DNA from: Seohaeicola zhoushanensis
GTDB lineage: Bacteria; Pseudomonadota; Alphaproteobacteria; Rhodobacterales; Rhodobacteraceae
DNA length: 64,000 nt
Reading direction: 5' to 3'
Assembly (NCBI RefSeq): GCF_014656415.1
Contig: NZ_BNCJ01000003.1
Location: 107,098 to 171,097, forward strand
Shown here: in pieces, positions 55,026-63,263 of the stretch
Layout: each line of letters starts with the position of its first letter
Position numbering within the stretch: the stretch's first letter is position 1
Made by a program: the position numbers and the translations under genes
The notes under the pieces: model-generated
What the model saw: only the letters and a program-made list of their open reading frames with translations
Databases searched by the model: none
Told to the model about the DNA's origin: nothing

Positions 55026-55916
55026 TCAGGCAAAGGCGCTTTTCGCCCCGGCGCTTTCCTGGGTCTTGAATATCGAACTGTTGTCCGGCGCTGCCGGCAA
55101 GGGGAGACGCACCGGCACCGGCTCGACCCGTGGCGTCAGGCTGGGCTGGCCGGTAACCATACGGTCGAGCAGGTCGTCCCAGAAGGCGCGCTGGTCGAGA
55201 CGGGTGTAATAGGCCCCTGTCCCGAGCAGCGGCCAGGCATCGGCCGAGGCCAGCTCGTAGAACAGGATCAGCCGCGCCCGATCGCCGGTATTGGGGGCCG
55301 AGCCGTGCAGCGTGCGGACGTGATGCACCGTCATGTCGCCGGCCTTGCCGGTCAGGGTCACGATCCGGTCCTTCTCGAACAGCGGGTCGTCGGGGTCGAT
55401 CGCCCCGGCAAAGACGCCATTGGCATGGTGGCTCAGGATCGGCCCCCTGTGGGTGCCGGGGATCACCATCAGCGGGCCGTTGGCCTCGTCCACGTCCTCC
55501 AGCATCAGCCCGAAGGCCAGCAGGTCGTCGTTCGAATGCGGGTAGAAGGCCCAGTCCTGGTGCCATTCCACCGCGCGCCCGCCGCCCGGCGCCTTGGTGT
55601 TGAGCTTGGAAGTCAGCAACACCGTGTCCGGCCCCAGCAGCTCGTTCAGCACCTCGGTCATCGCCGAGCTGCGGAGCACCTCCCAGAAATACGGGTCCTG
55701 CTTGTGCGGCAGCTTGATCCGCGTCAGCCGGGGCGCCTCGGCGCTGTGGCCCTTGTCGAGGTCATAGGCCGCGTTGCTCTCGGTCACGCTGCGCGAGGCG
55801 TCGATCAGCCCGTAGGTGAGTTCGCGCAGCCGCGCCAGCTGTTCTGGCGTCACCGCGTTCTCGACCTTGAGATAACCGTTCTCGGCGTAGAACCGTTTCT
55901 GCTCCGCCGTCAGCAT
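55026..55916 (-). CDS. phytanoyl-CoA dioxygenase (PhyH) family Fe(II)/2-oxoglutarate oxygenase
   Basis: 296 aa. Iron ligands His119 and Asp121 (EWHQDW) and His204 (LHGSAPNTGDRAR), with Arg215 positioned for 2-oxoglutarate. It would hydroxylate a small substrate using 2-oxoglutarate, the product of the pathway encoded around it. ATG at 55916 follows the upstream stop by one base. Its role in a sugar-acid operon is not obvious; it could oxidise a modified sugar or a methylated or phosphonate-bearing compound. Confidence 0.8.
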   Translation of the reverse strand: MLTAEQKRFYAENGYLKVENAVTPEQLARLRELTYGLIDASRSVTESNAAYDLDKGHSAEAPRLTRIKLPHKQDPYFWEVLRSSAMTEVLNELLGPDTVLLTSKLNTKAPGGGRAVEWHQDWAFYPHSNDDLLAFGLMLEDVDEANGPLMVIPGTHRGPILSHHANGVFAGAIDPDDPLFEKDRIVTLTGKAGDMTVHHVRTLHGSAPNTGDRARLILFYELASADAWPLLGTGAYYTRLDQRAFWDDLLDRMVTGQPSLTPRVEPVPVRLPLPAAPDNSSIFKTQESAGAKSAFA

Positions 55917-55917
55917 G

Positions 55918-56838
55918 TCACTTCCCCTTCTCCACCGCCTCGGCCAGGTCGAGCCCGTTCCAGCGGGCCACGTGATCGGCCAGCATCGGCACGAAATCCC
56001 CCGCATGCCCGGTCGCTTCGACCTGGGCGAAGGCGTTGCGGAAGGCCGCGCCCAGCGGGTTCGCCATCTCGGCCGCCATCGCCATCGAGGCGGCATAGCG
56101 CAGGTCCTTGGCGGCATTGGCGATGGTGAACTTGTGGATCTCGCGGTCGCGCCCCACCGCGCCCTTCATGAAGGTGTCGAAGAAACCGTTGGCCAGACGC
56201 GAGCCGCCGATCACCCGTTCGACCGTCTGCGGCGTCAGCCCCGACTTCACCGCCATCACCAGCGCCTCGGAATAGAGCGCGGCATAGCCCATCGAGATGA
56301 AGTTCATCACCAGCTTCATCTTGTGCGCCGAGCCGACCTCGCCGGTGCGGTTGATATTGCCGGCCCAGCATTCGATCACCGGCTTCAGCCGCTCGAAGGT
56401 CTCGACATCGGCCCCGACCATTGTGTCAAGGGTGCCGGCCTCGGCCTCCTTCGGCGTGCGCCCCAGCGGCGCATCGACCAGGGTCATGCCCCTGGCGGCC
56501 AGCTCGGCGGCCAGCGCGATGGTCGAGGTCGGGTCCGAGGTGGTCGCGTCGATCACCGTCAGCCCCGGCTTGCCGCCCGCGAGAATGCCGTCAGGCCCGC
56601 GGATCACCGCCTCGACCTGCGGCGAGTTCGACAGGCACAGGTGGATGATGTCGCAACTCCCCGCCATCGCCGCCACGCTTGCGGCCTCGGTCGCGCCCAT
56701 GCCGACCAGGCTCTCGACCGGAGCGCGGTTGCGGTTGCCCTTCACCTGCAGCTTGTAGCCGTTCTGCAGGATGTTCTTCGCCATCCCGTGGCCCATGTAA
56801 CCCAGGCCGATGAAGCCGATGACCGGTTTGTCCGCCAT
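55918..56838 (-). CDS. beta-hydroxyacid dehydrogenase (HIBADH/GarR family)
   Basis: 306 aa. NAD(P) motif GFIGLGYMGHGMA; catalytic Lys175 in GSAHKMKLVMN aligned with the GxGxxxKxxxN signature; substrate motif region VDAPLGRTP. Members reduce tartronate semialdehyde or oxidise 3-hydroxyisobutyrate-type acids. Here it probably handles a hydroxy-acid intermediate. Third gene from the idnO-like gene in the minus-strand operon. Confidence 0.87.
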   Translation of the reverse strand: MADKPVIGFIGLGYMGHGMAKNILQNGYKLQVKGNRNRAPVESLVGMGATEAASVAAMAGSCDIIHLCLSNSPQVEAVIRGPDGILAGGKPGLTVIDATTSDPTSTIALAAELAARGMTLVDAPLGRTPKEAEAGTLDTMVGADVETFERLKPVIECWAGNINRTGEVGSAHKMKLVMNFISMGYAALYSEALVMAVKSGLTPQTVERVIGGSRLANGFFDTFMKGAVGRDREIHKFTIANAAKDLRYAASMAMAAEMANPLGAAFRNAFAQVEATGHAGDFVPMLADHVARWNGLDLAEAVEKGK

Positions 56839-56847
56839 TTTCCCCCC

Positions 56848-57609
56848 TCAGAGACTTGCCGTAATACCACCGTCGACGAACAGCGTGTGCCCGTTGACGA
56901 AACTCGCCGCGTCCGAGGCGAGGAAGACGCAGGCGCCCACCAGTTCCTCGACCCGGCCCCAGCGCCCCGCCGGGGTGCGCTTCTCCAGCCATTCGGTAAA
57001 GGCCGGGTCCGCCACCAGCGCGGCATTCAGCGGCGTGTCGAAATAGCCCGGCGCGATGGCGTTGCAGTTCAGCCCCTTGCGCGCCCAGTCGGTGGCCATG
57101 CCCTTGGTCAGGTTCGCCACCGCGCCCTTGGTCGCGGTATAGGGCGCGATGCCGGGCCGGGCGAGCGCGGTCTGCACGCTGGCGATGTTGATGATCTTGC
57201 CCTCCCCCCGCGCGATCATGTGCCGCGCGACGGCCTGGCCGACGTGGAAGACACTGGCGATATTGGTCTGCAGCAGCCGCTCGAAGGCATCGGCCGGAAA
57301 GTCCTCCAGCGGCGCGCGGTGCTGCATCCCGGCGTTGTTCACCAGGATGTCGATGGCCCCGTGTTCCGCCTCGAAGCCGTCCACCGCCCGGCGCACCGCC
57401 TCGTGGTCGGTCACGTCGAAGGGCAGCTCAAAGACCTTCGCGCCCTCGCGCCGCAACGATTCCGCCGAACCGGCCAGCCGCCCGGCGTCGCGCGCGTTCA
57501 GTACCACCTCGGCACCGGCCTGCGCCAGCCCGCGCGCCAGCGCGAACCCGATCCCCAGGGACGAGCCGGTGACAAGCGCCCGGCGTCCGGTCAGGTCGAA
57601 AATCTGCAT
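56848..57609 (-). CDS. idnO: SDR, gluconate 5-dehydrogenase (IdnO)-like
   Basis: 253 aa. TGSSLGIGFALARGLAQAG coenzyme site; NNAGMQHRAPLEDFP, which is typical of gluconate 5-dehydrogenases; catalytic Ser/Tyr/Lys in NIASVQTALARPGIAPYTATKGA. It would interconvert 5-ketogluconate and gluconate with NAD(P)H. ATG at 57609. It heads the minus-strand operon and faces an idonate-dehydrogenase-like gene, the classical IdnD/IdnO pairing. Confidence 0.82.
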   Translation of the reverse strand: MQIFDLTGRRALVTGSSLGIGFALARGLAQAGAEVVLNARDAGRLAGSAESLRREGAKVFELPFDVTDHEAVRRAVDGFEAEHGAIDILVNNAGMQHRAPLEDFPADAFERLLQTNIASVFHVGQAVARHMIARGEGKIINIASVQTALARPGIAPYTATKGAVANLTKGMATDWARKGLNCNAIAPGYFDTPLNAALVADPAFTEWLEKRTPAGRWGRVEELVGACVFLASDAASFVNGHTLFVDGGITASL

Positions 57610-57652
57610 ACGTCCTCCCCCGGCCCGGCATTGCCTGCCTTGCCGCTTGCAA

Positions 57653-57668
57653 AAATGGTATACCATTT
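57653..57668. promoter_or_regulatory. perfect 16-bp palindromic operator candidate
   Basis: AAATGGTATACCATTT lies almost midway between the divergent idnO- and idnD-like starts. Its GGTATACC core is like the sites of UxuR/ExuR-type GntR regulators of sugar-acid genes. No GntR gene lies beside it in the window, so the cognate regulator is probably outside. Confidence 0.65.
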
Positions 57669-57721
57669 CTAGGGTATTGCAAGGGCGCTTCGGGCGCCGC
57701 CGTTCGGGGGGAGGACGAGAC

Positions 57722-58759
57722 ATGAAAGCGCTCTACGTGCATGGCGCGAAAGACCTGCGCCTGGGCGACTGCCCCAATCCGACGCCCGGCCCCGGCGAGG
57801 TGCGCGTCGCCATCGCGCGGGGCGGCATCTGCGGTTCCGACCTGCATTACTACAGCCACGGCGGCTTCGGCACGGTCCGCGTGCGCGAGCCGATGATACT
57901 CGGCCATGAGGTCTCGGGCCATGTCACCGCCCTCGGCGAAGGCGTCAGCGGGCTGAAGGAAGGCGATCTCGTCGCCGTCTCGCCCTCGCGCCCCTGCGGC
58001 GCTTGCGAATACTGCCACCGGGGCCTGCCGAACCATTGCCTGAACATGGCCTTCTACGGCTCGGCCATGCCTTTCCCCCATATCCAGGGCGCCTTCCGCG
58101 ACGTGCTGGTGGCGAAGGCCAGCCAATGCGTGCGGGCCGAGGGGCTGGACCCGGCGCAGGCGGCCATGGCGGAACCGCTCTCGGTCTGCCTCCACGCCGT
58201 CAGCCGCGCCGGCCCGCTGCTCGGCCGCCGCGTGCTGGTGACCGGCTGCGGCCCGATCGGCGTGCTCTCGATCCTCGCCGCCCGCCGCGCCGGCGCGGGC
58301 GAGATCATCGCCACCGACATCGCCCCCCGCGCGCTGGCCTATGCTCGCGAAGCCGGGGCCGATGTCACCCTCGACACCCTGGCCGACCCGCAGGCGCTTG
58401 CGCCCTATACCGCCGGCAAGGGGCAGGTCGACGTGCTTCTCGAATGCTCCGGCGCCGAACCCGCTCTGGTCGCCGCCCTGCCCGCGATGCGCCCGCGCGC
58501 GATCGTGGTGCAGCTGGGCCTCGGCGGCGACATGCGCCTGCCGATGATGATGATCACCGCCAAGGAACTCGACCTGCGCGGCTCCTTCCGCTTCCACGAG
58601 GAATTCGCCTCGGCGGTGCGCTTCATGGCCGGCGGGCTGATCGACGTGCGCCCGCTGCTCACCCACAGCTATCGCCTCGCCGATTTCGCCGAGGCCTTCG
58701 CCACAGCCTCGGACCGGGCCCGGTCGATGAAGGTGCAGCTGGAGTTCGCCGGGTGCTGA
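57722..58759 (+). CDS. idnD: L-idonate 5-dehydrogenase-like zinc alcohol dehydrogenase
   Basis: 345 aa. Catalytic zinc Cys in RGGICGSDLHYY, GHE motif, structural-zinc cysteines in PCGACEYCHRGLPNHC, and GCGPIGVLS for NAD(P). GSAMPFPHIQGAF and KELDLRGSFRFHEEF closely match E. coli IdnD from memory. It oxidises L-idonate (or a similar polyol acid) to 5-ketogluconate, which the IdnO-like enzyme can reduce. First gene of the plus-strand operon; SD GGGGAGGA upstream. Confidence 0.87.
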   Translation: MKALYVHGAKDLRLGDCPNPTPGPGEVRVAIARGGICGSDLHYYSHGGFGTVRVREPMILGHEVSGHVTALGEGVSGLKEGDLVAVSPSRPCGACEYCHRGLPNHCLNMAFYGSAMPFPHIQGAFRDVLVAKASQCVRAEGLDPAQAAMAEPLSVCLHAVSRAGPLLGRRVLVTGCGPIGVLSILAARRAGAGEIIATDIAPRALAYAREAGADVTLDTLADPQALAPYTAGKGQVDVLLECSGAEPALVAALPAMRPRAIVVQLGLGGDMRLPMMMITAKELDLRGSFRFHEEFASAVRFMAGGLIDVRPLLTHSYRLADFAEAFATASDRARSMKVQLEFAGC

Positions 58760-59349
58760 CATTCGCGCTGGCCGTCTTCCTGCTGATCGTGACGCCGGGC
58801 CCCGGCGTGCTCTCGATCGCCGGGGTCGGCGCGGCCTATGGCTTCCGCGCCGGGTTCGCCTATCTGGGCGGGCTGTTCATCGGCACCAACCTGGTGGCGC
58901 TGGCGGTGATATCGGGCCTGGCCGCCGCGCTGCTCGGCATCCCATCGGTGCGGCTGGTGCTGATGGTCGCCTCGGTCGCCTACCTGCTCTACCTCGCCGC
59001 AAAGATCGCCTTCGCCGGGTCCCGGCTCGCCTTCATCGAGGCCAGGACCGCCCCCGGCATCGCCGCAGGCGTGATGCTGCAGGCAATCAACCCCAAGGCC
59101 TATGCGGTGAACACCGCGCTCTACTCCGGCTTCCCGATCCATCCTGACAACTTCGCCGCCGAAACCATTGCAAAGCTTGTGATTTCCAACCTGATCTGGT
59201 TGCCGATCCACTTCGGCTGGCTCTGGGCCGGCGTCACCCTGCACCGGCTGAACCTGCCCGAAACCACCCAAGCCCGCATCAACTACGCCATGGCCGCCGC
59301 CATGCTCGGCGTTGTCCTGCTGGCGATCCTCTCGGCCCCAAGAACATGA
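58753..59349 (+). CDS. LysE family translocator
   Basis: 198 aa with about six hydrophobic helices. TPGPGVLSIAGVGAAYGFRAG is the diagnostic LysE/RhtB N-terminal motif, and INPKAYAVNTALYSG the second. GTG at 58753 overlaps the idnD-like stop by 7 nt and gives the full first helix. Possibly an exporter that relieves accumulation of an acid or amino-acid intermediate; the substrate is unknown. Confidence 0.82.
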   Translation: MLTFALAVFLLIVTPGPGVLSIAGVGAAYGFRAGFAYLGGLFIGTNLVALAVISGLAAALLGIPSVRLVLMVASVAYLLYLAAKIAFAGSRLAFIEARTAPGIAAGVMLQAINPKAYAVNTALYSGFPIHPDNFAAETIAKLVISNLIWLPIHFGWLWAGVTLHRLNLPETTQARINYAMAAAMLGVVLLAILSAPRT

Positions 59350-59363
59350 AGAAAGGCTGACAG

Positions 59364-60284
59364 ATGACTGACATGCAACCCTATTCCGGCGTCTGGCCCG
59401 TCGCACCCACGCCGTTCCACGACACCGGAGAACTCGACGACGACGGAATGCGCCGTGTGCTCGACTGCATGATCGACCAGAAGGTCGACGGCATCTGCAT
59501 CCTCGCCAATTTCTCGGAACAGTTCCTGATTTCGGACGAGGAACGCTTTCACCTGATGCGGCTCTCGGCCGAACACATCGGCGGCCGCGTGCCGCTGATC
59601 GTCACCATCTCGCATTTCGCAACCCCCATCGTGGTCAGCCGCGCCAAGCAGGCGCAAAGCCTCGGCGCCGATATCGTGATGATGATGCCGCCCTACCACG
59701 GCGCCCTGCTCAAGGGCACGCCAGAGCAGACCTTCGAACAATTCCGCGCCGTCGGCGAGGTCGGCATCCCGATCATGCTGCAGGACGCGCCGCTTTCCGG
59801 CGTAGACCTGCCGGTGCCCCTGCTGGTGCGGATGGCGCAGGAGATCGAGATGCTGAAGCTCTTCAAGATCGAATGCGCCCAGGCCGCCGCCAAGCTGCGT
59901 GCGCTGATCGAACTGGGCGGCGAGGCCATCGAAGGCCCCTTCGACGGCGAGGAAGGCATCACCCTGCTTGCCGACCTCGACGCCGGGGCCACCGGCTGCA
60001 TGACCTCGGCGATGATCCCCGACCTGATCGGCCCGGTGGTGCGCGACTTCCTCGCCGGCGACGAATCCGGCGCAGCCGCCGCTTACGGCCGCATCCTGCC
60101 CGCGATCAACCACGAGAACCGGCAATGCGGCTTCCGCGCCGCCAAGGCCGCGATGGTGGCGGGCGGTGTCATCAAGTCCGACTTCTGCCGCCACCCGATC
60201 CCAGCCCTGCATCCCGATACCCGCGAGATGCTCTTGAACCTGCTGACCCCGCTCGACCCGCTGGTCCTGCGCTGGGGCCTCTGA
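59364..60284 (+). CDS. L-2-keto-3-deoxyarabonate dehydratase-like (DHDPS/NAL superfamily)
   Basis: 306 aa TIM barrel with Schiff-base Lys168 (LFKIE). ILANFSEQFLISDEER, MMPPYHGA, IMLQDAP, EGPFDGEEGITLLADLDAGATG, NHENRQCG and the end LDPLVLRWGL match the Azospirillum L-KDA dehydratase (EC 4.2.1.43) as I remember it, not DapA. It converts L-2-keto-3-deoxypentonate to 2-oxoglutarate semialdehyde. It is next to an unrelated enzyme for the D-series compound. Confidence 0.87.
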   Translation: MTDMQPYSGVWPVAPTPFHDTGELDDDGMRRVLDCMIDQKVDGICILANFSEQFLISDEERFHLMRLSAEHIGGRVPLIVTISHFATPIVVSRAKQAQSLGADIVMMMPPYHGALLKGTPEQTFEQFRAVGEVGIPIMLQDAPLSGVDLPVPLLVRMAQEIEMLKLFKIECAQAAAKLRALIELGGEAIEGPFDGEEGITLLADLDAGATGCMTSAMIPDLIGPVVRDFLAGDESGAAAAYGRILPAINHENRQCGFRAAKAAMVAGGVIKSDFCRHPIPALHPDTREMLLNLLTPLDPLVLRWGL

Positions 60285-60293
60285 GGAGACCTG

Positions 60294-61427
60294 ATGCCGC
60301 TTCCCTTCGACAATCCCGAACCGCAGGCCACCCTGACCGGCCGCGTCTGGCGTCCCGGCATCGGCCCGGCCCTCGTCGCCCTGAGGGGCGAGGCGCTGGT
60401 CGACATCACCAGCCGCGAAACGCCCACCATGCGCGACCTGCTCGAAGCGGGCGACCCGGCCGACCGCGTCCGCTCGGCGCCCGGTGAAACCTTCTGCGCG
60501 CTCGCCGACCTCGGGCAGGATGGCGCGCCCCACCTGCTCGCCCCGCCCGACCTGCAGGCGGTCAAGGCCAGCGGCGTTACCTTCGCCCGCTCGATGGTGG
60601 AACGGGTGATCGAGGAACAGGCCGCCGGCGACCCCGACCGCGCCAAGGCGATCCGCGACCGCGTCGCCTCGGTGATCGGCGACTCGTTGCGCGGCATCGT
60701 CCCCGGCTCGGAAAAGGCGATGGAGGTGAAGACGCTGCTCCAGGCCGAAAAGCTCTGGTCGCAATACCTCGAAGTCGGCATCGGCCCCGATGCCGAGGTC
60801 TTCACCAAGTGCCAGCCGATGGCCGCCGTCGGCTGGGGCGCCGAGGTCGGGCTGCACCCGATCTCGACCTGGAACAACCCCGAGCCCGAGATCGTGCTCG
60901 CGGTGAACAGCACCGGCGCGATCCTCGGCGCGACGCTCGGCAACGACGTAAATCTGCGCGACATCGAGGGCCGCTCGGCCCTGCTGCTCGGCAAGGCCAA
61001 GGACAACAACGCCTCCTGTGCCATCGGGCCCTTCCTGCGGCTGTTCGACGAGACCTACTCCATGGACGACGTCCATACCGCCGAACTCGACCTGCATGTC
61101 AGCGGCGAGGACGATTTCACCATGGAGGGCCATTCCTCGATGCGCGAGATCAGCCGCAAACCCGCCGATATCGTCGCCCAGACCATCGGGCGGCATCACC
61201 AGTATCCCGACGGGTTCTTCCTCTTCCTCGGCACGCTCTTCGCCCCGATCCAGGACCGCGATGCGCCGGGCAAGGGTTTCACCCACAAGACAGGCGACGT
61301 GGTGACCATCTCCGAGGCCCGCCTCGGCACTCTGCGCAACACCGTGCGGCTCTCGACCCAATGCCCGGAATGGACCTTCGGCACCGCCGCCCTGATGCGC
61401 AACCTCGCCGGAAGGAACCTACTGTGA
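60294..61427 (+). CDS. xylX: 2-keto-3-deoxy-D-xylonate dehydratase-like (XylX, FAH superfamily)
   Basis: 377 aa. FAH-type core: WSQYLEVGIGPDAEVFTK, NNPEPEIVLAV, LGNDVNLRDIEGRSALLLGKAKD and QDRDAPGKGFTHK, which match Caulobacter XylX nearly motif for motif as I recall it. Expected reaction: dehydration of 2-keto-3-deoxy-D-xylonate to 2-oxoglutarate semialdehyde (EC 4.2.1.141). SD GAGGAG precedes ATG 60294. Overlaps the lactonase gene by GTGA. Confidence 0.87.
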   Translation: MPLPFDNPEPQATLTGRVWRPGIGPALVALRGEALVDITSRETPTMRDLLEAGDPADRVRSAPGETFCALADLGQDGAPHLLAPPDLQAVKASGVTFARSMVERVIEEQAAGDPDRAKAIRDRVASVIGDSLRGIVPGSEKAMEVKTLLQAEKLWSQYLEVGIGPDAEVFTKCQPMAAVGWGAEVGLHPISTWNNPEPEIVLAVNSTGAILGATLGNDVNLRDIEGRSALLLGKAKDNNASCAIGPFLRLFDETYSMDDVHTAELDLHVSGEDDFTMEGHSSMREISRKPADIVAQTIGRHHQYPDGFFLFLGTLFAPIQDRDAPGKGFTHKTGDVVTISEARLGTLRNTVRLSTQCPEWTFGTAALMRNLAGRNLL

Positions 61428-62287
61428 CCGCCACGATCTTCGACGGCACCGAATGCAGCCTCGGCGAAGGCCCGATGTGGCACCCCGAGCGGCAGGAGTT
61501 CTTCTGGTTCGACATCAACGCCCACCGCCTCTACGCCCGCGACGGCGAGGAGAGACGCCTGTGGCAGTTCGACGGCCATGTCTCGGCCGCCGGATGGATC
61601 GACCGCGACCGCCTGCTGGTGACCCATGAACGCGGGCTGCTGATCCTCGACCTCGAAACCGGCAATACCGAGCCACTCTGCCCGCTCGAAGCCGACAACC
61701 CGCTGACCCGCACCAACGACGGCCGCGCCGACCCCTGGGGCGGCTTCTGGATCGGCACCATGGCCAAGGCGATGACCAAGGGCGCGGGCGCCTTCTATCG
61801 CTTCTACCGGGGCGAGCTGCGCCAGCTCTACGGCAATATCACCGTGACCAACGCCCAGTGCTTCTCGCCCGACCGCCGCTTCGCCTATTTCGCCGACACC
61901 CCCACCGGCAAGGTGATGCGCCAGCCGCTCGACGAGACCACCGGCTGGCCCAAAGGAGACCCCGAGCTGTTCCTCGACCTGCCCGCCACCGACTTCCGCC
62001 CGGACGGCGCCGTGGTCGATGCCGAGGGCAACTTCTGGTGCGCGCATTACGGACATGCCAAGGTGACCTGCCATTCCCCCGCAGGAGAGCTGATGCAGAC
62101 CTTCGCCATTCCCGCCCGCCAGGCCACCTGCCCCGCCTTCGCGGGCGCCAACCTCGACCGGATGCTGATCACCTCGGCCTGGCAGAAGCTGACCGACGAG
62201 CAGCGCGCCGCCGACCGCAACGCCGGCAAGACCTTCGAGATCGCGCCGTGCGCCACCGGCCAGGCCGAACACCGGGTCATCCTGTGA
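61424..62287 (+). CDS. SMP-30/gluconolactonase family sugar lactonase
   Basis: 287-aa six-bladed propeller with metal ligands Glu15 (LGEGPMW), Asn98 (RTNDGRADPWGGFWIGTM), Asn143 (VTNAQ) and Asp194 (FRPDGAVVD). It hydrolyses aldonolactones, the first product of sugar oxidation (xylono- or arabinonolactone). GTG start overlaps the xylX-like stop; the GTG start of the kinase overlaps its own stop. Confidence 0.9.
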   Translation: MTATIFDGTECSLGEGPMWHPERQEFFWFDINAHRLYARDGEERRLWQFDGHVSAAGWIDRDRLLVTHERGLLILDLETGNTEPLCPLEADNPLTRTNDGRADPWGGFWIGTMAKAMTKGAGAFYRFYRGELRQLYGNITVTNAQCFSPDRRFAYFADTPTGKVMRQPLDETTGWPKGDPELFLDLPATDFRPDGAVVDAEGNFWCAHYGHAKVTCHSPAGELMQTFAIPARQATCPAFAGANLDRMLITSAWQKLTDEQRAADRNAGKTFEIAPCATGQAEHRVIL

Positions 62288-63186
62288 AGAGCTTCCTTGC
62301 CATCGGCGAATGCATGGTCGAACTCGCGCCCATCGGCGACGGGGCCATGCGCATGGGCTTTGCCGGCGATACCTTCAACACCGCCTGGTATGCCCGCCGC
62401 CTGCTGCCCGACGACTGGAGCGTCGCCTATGGCACCTGCGTCGGCACCGACCAGGTCTCGGACGACATGCTGGCCTTCATGGCGGCCGAGCGCATCGACA
62501 CCTCGGCCATCCGCCGCCTGCCCGACCGCACCGTCGGCCTCTACATGATCAGCCTGCGCGACGGCGAGCGCAGCTTCTCCTACTGGCGTGGCCAATCCGC
62601 CGCGCGCCGGCTGGCCGACGACCCCGATGCGCTCGACCGGATGCTGGCGGGGCGCAGCGCGGTGCATGTCTCCGGCATCACCCTGGCAATCCTGCCGCAG
62701 CCCGACCGCGAGGCGCTCTGCGCCGCGCTGGCCCGCGCCCGCGCCAAGGGCAGCCACATCGCCTTCGACACCAACCTGCGCCCGCGCCTCTGGGAGAGCC
62801 CCGAGGCGATGAAGGCCGGCCTCACCCTCGGCGCCTCGGTGGCCGACACGGTGCTGCCGAGCTTCGACGAGGAAACCCAGCTCTTCGGCGATGCCACCCC
62901 GGCCGAGACCGCGCACCGCTACGCCGCCCTCGGCGCGCGCGAGATCGCGGTGAAGAACGGCGCGCAGGATCTTCATGTCATGGCAGAAAACCACATCCAC
63001 GTCTTCACTCCGCCCCGCGTCCGGCAGGTCGACAGCACCGCCGCCGGCGACAGTTTCGGCGCCGCCTGGCTCTCCGCCCGCCTGACCGGCGCCGACATCG
63101 ACACCGCCGCGCAGCGCGCCATGGGCCTCGCCTCGCGCGTTGTGCAGGAACGCGGCGCGCTGGTGCGCTCGATCTTCGCGGCCTGA
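62284..63186 (+). CDS. kdgK: PfkB family sugar kinase, 2-keto-3-deoxygluconate-kinase-like
   Basis: 300 aa. FAGDTFNTAWYARRL and DTNLRPRLWES are the KDG-kinase signatures; catalytic base Asp256 in QVDSTAAGDSFGAAW. It phosphorylates 2-keto-3-deoxygluconate for cleavage by KDPG aldolase, giving hexonates a way into central metabolism beside the pentonate Weimberg branch. GTG start overlaps the lactonase stop (GTGA). Confidence 0.87.
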   Translation: MKSFLAIGECMVELAPIGDGAMRMGFAGDTFNTAWYARRLLPDDWSVAYGTCVGTDQVSDDMLAFMAAERIDTSAIRRLPDRTVGLYMISLRDGERSFSYWRGQSAARRLADDPDALDRMLAGRSAVHVSGITLAILPQPDREALCAALARARAKGSHIAFDTNLRPRLWESPEAMKAGLTLGASVADTVLPSFDEETQLFGDATPAETAHRYAALGAREIAVKNGAQDLHVMAENHIHVFTPPRVRQVDSTAAGDSFGAAWLSARLTGADIDTAAQRAMGLASRVVQERGALVRSIFAA

Positions 63187-63263
63187 GACCGGCGACCTTG
63201 CCGCGCCCCGGCTCATGGGGCATGGGATACACTAATATATCAATTCGAACCAAGGAGACCCCG

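Noticed and set aside
52806-56129. An 1107-codon plus-strand frame antisense to the dehydratase and PhyH genes
   Set aside because: Arg/His/Gly-rich translation without motifs; the minus strand encodes clear enzymes. Long antisense frames are expected at this GC content.
59364-60284. Dihydrodipicolinate synthase (DapA) for lysine synthesis
   Set aside because: Sequence signatures and operon context fit L-2-keto-3-deoxyarabonate dehydratase instead.
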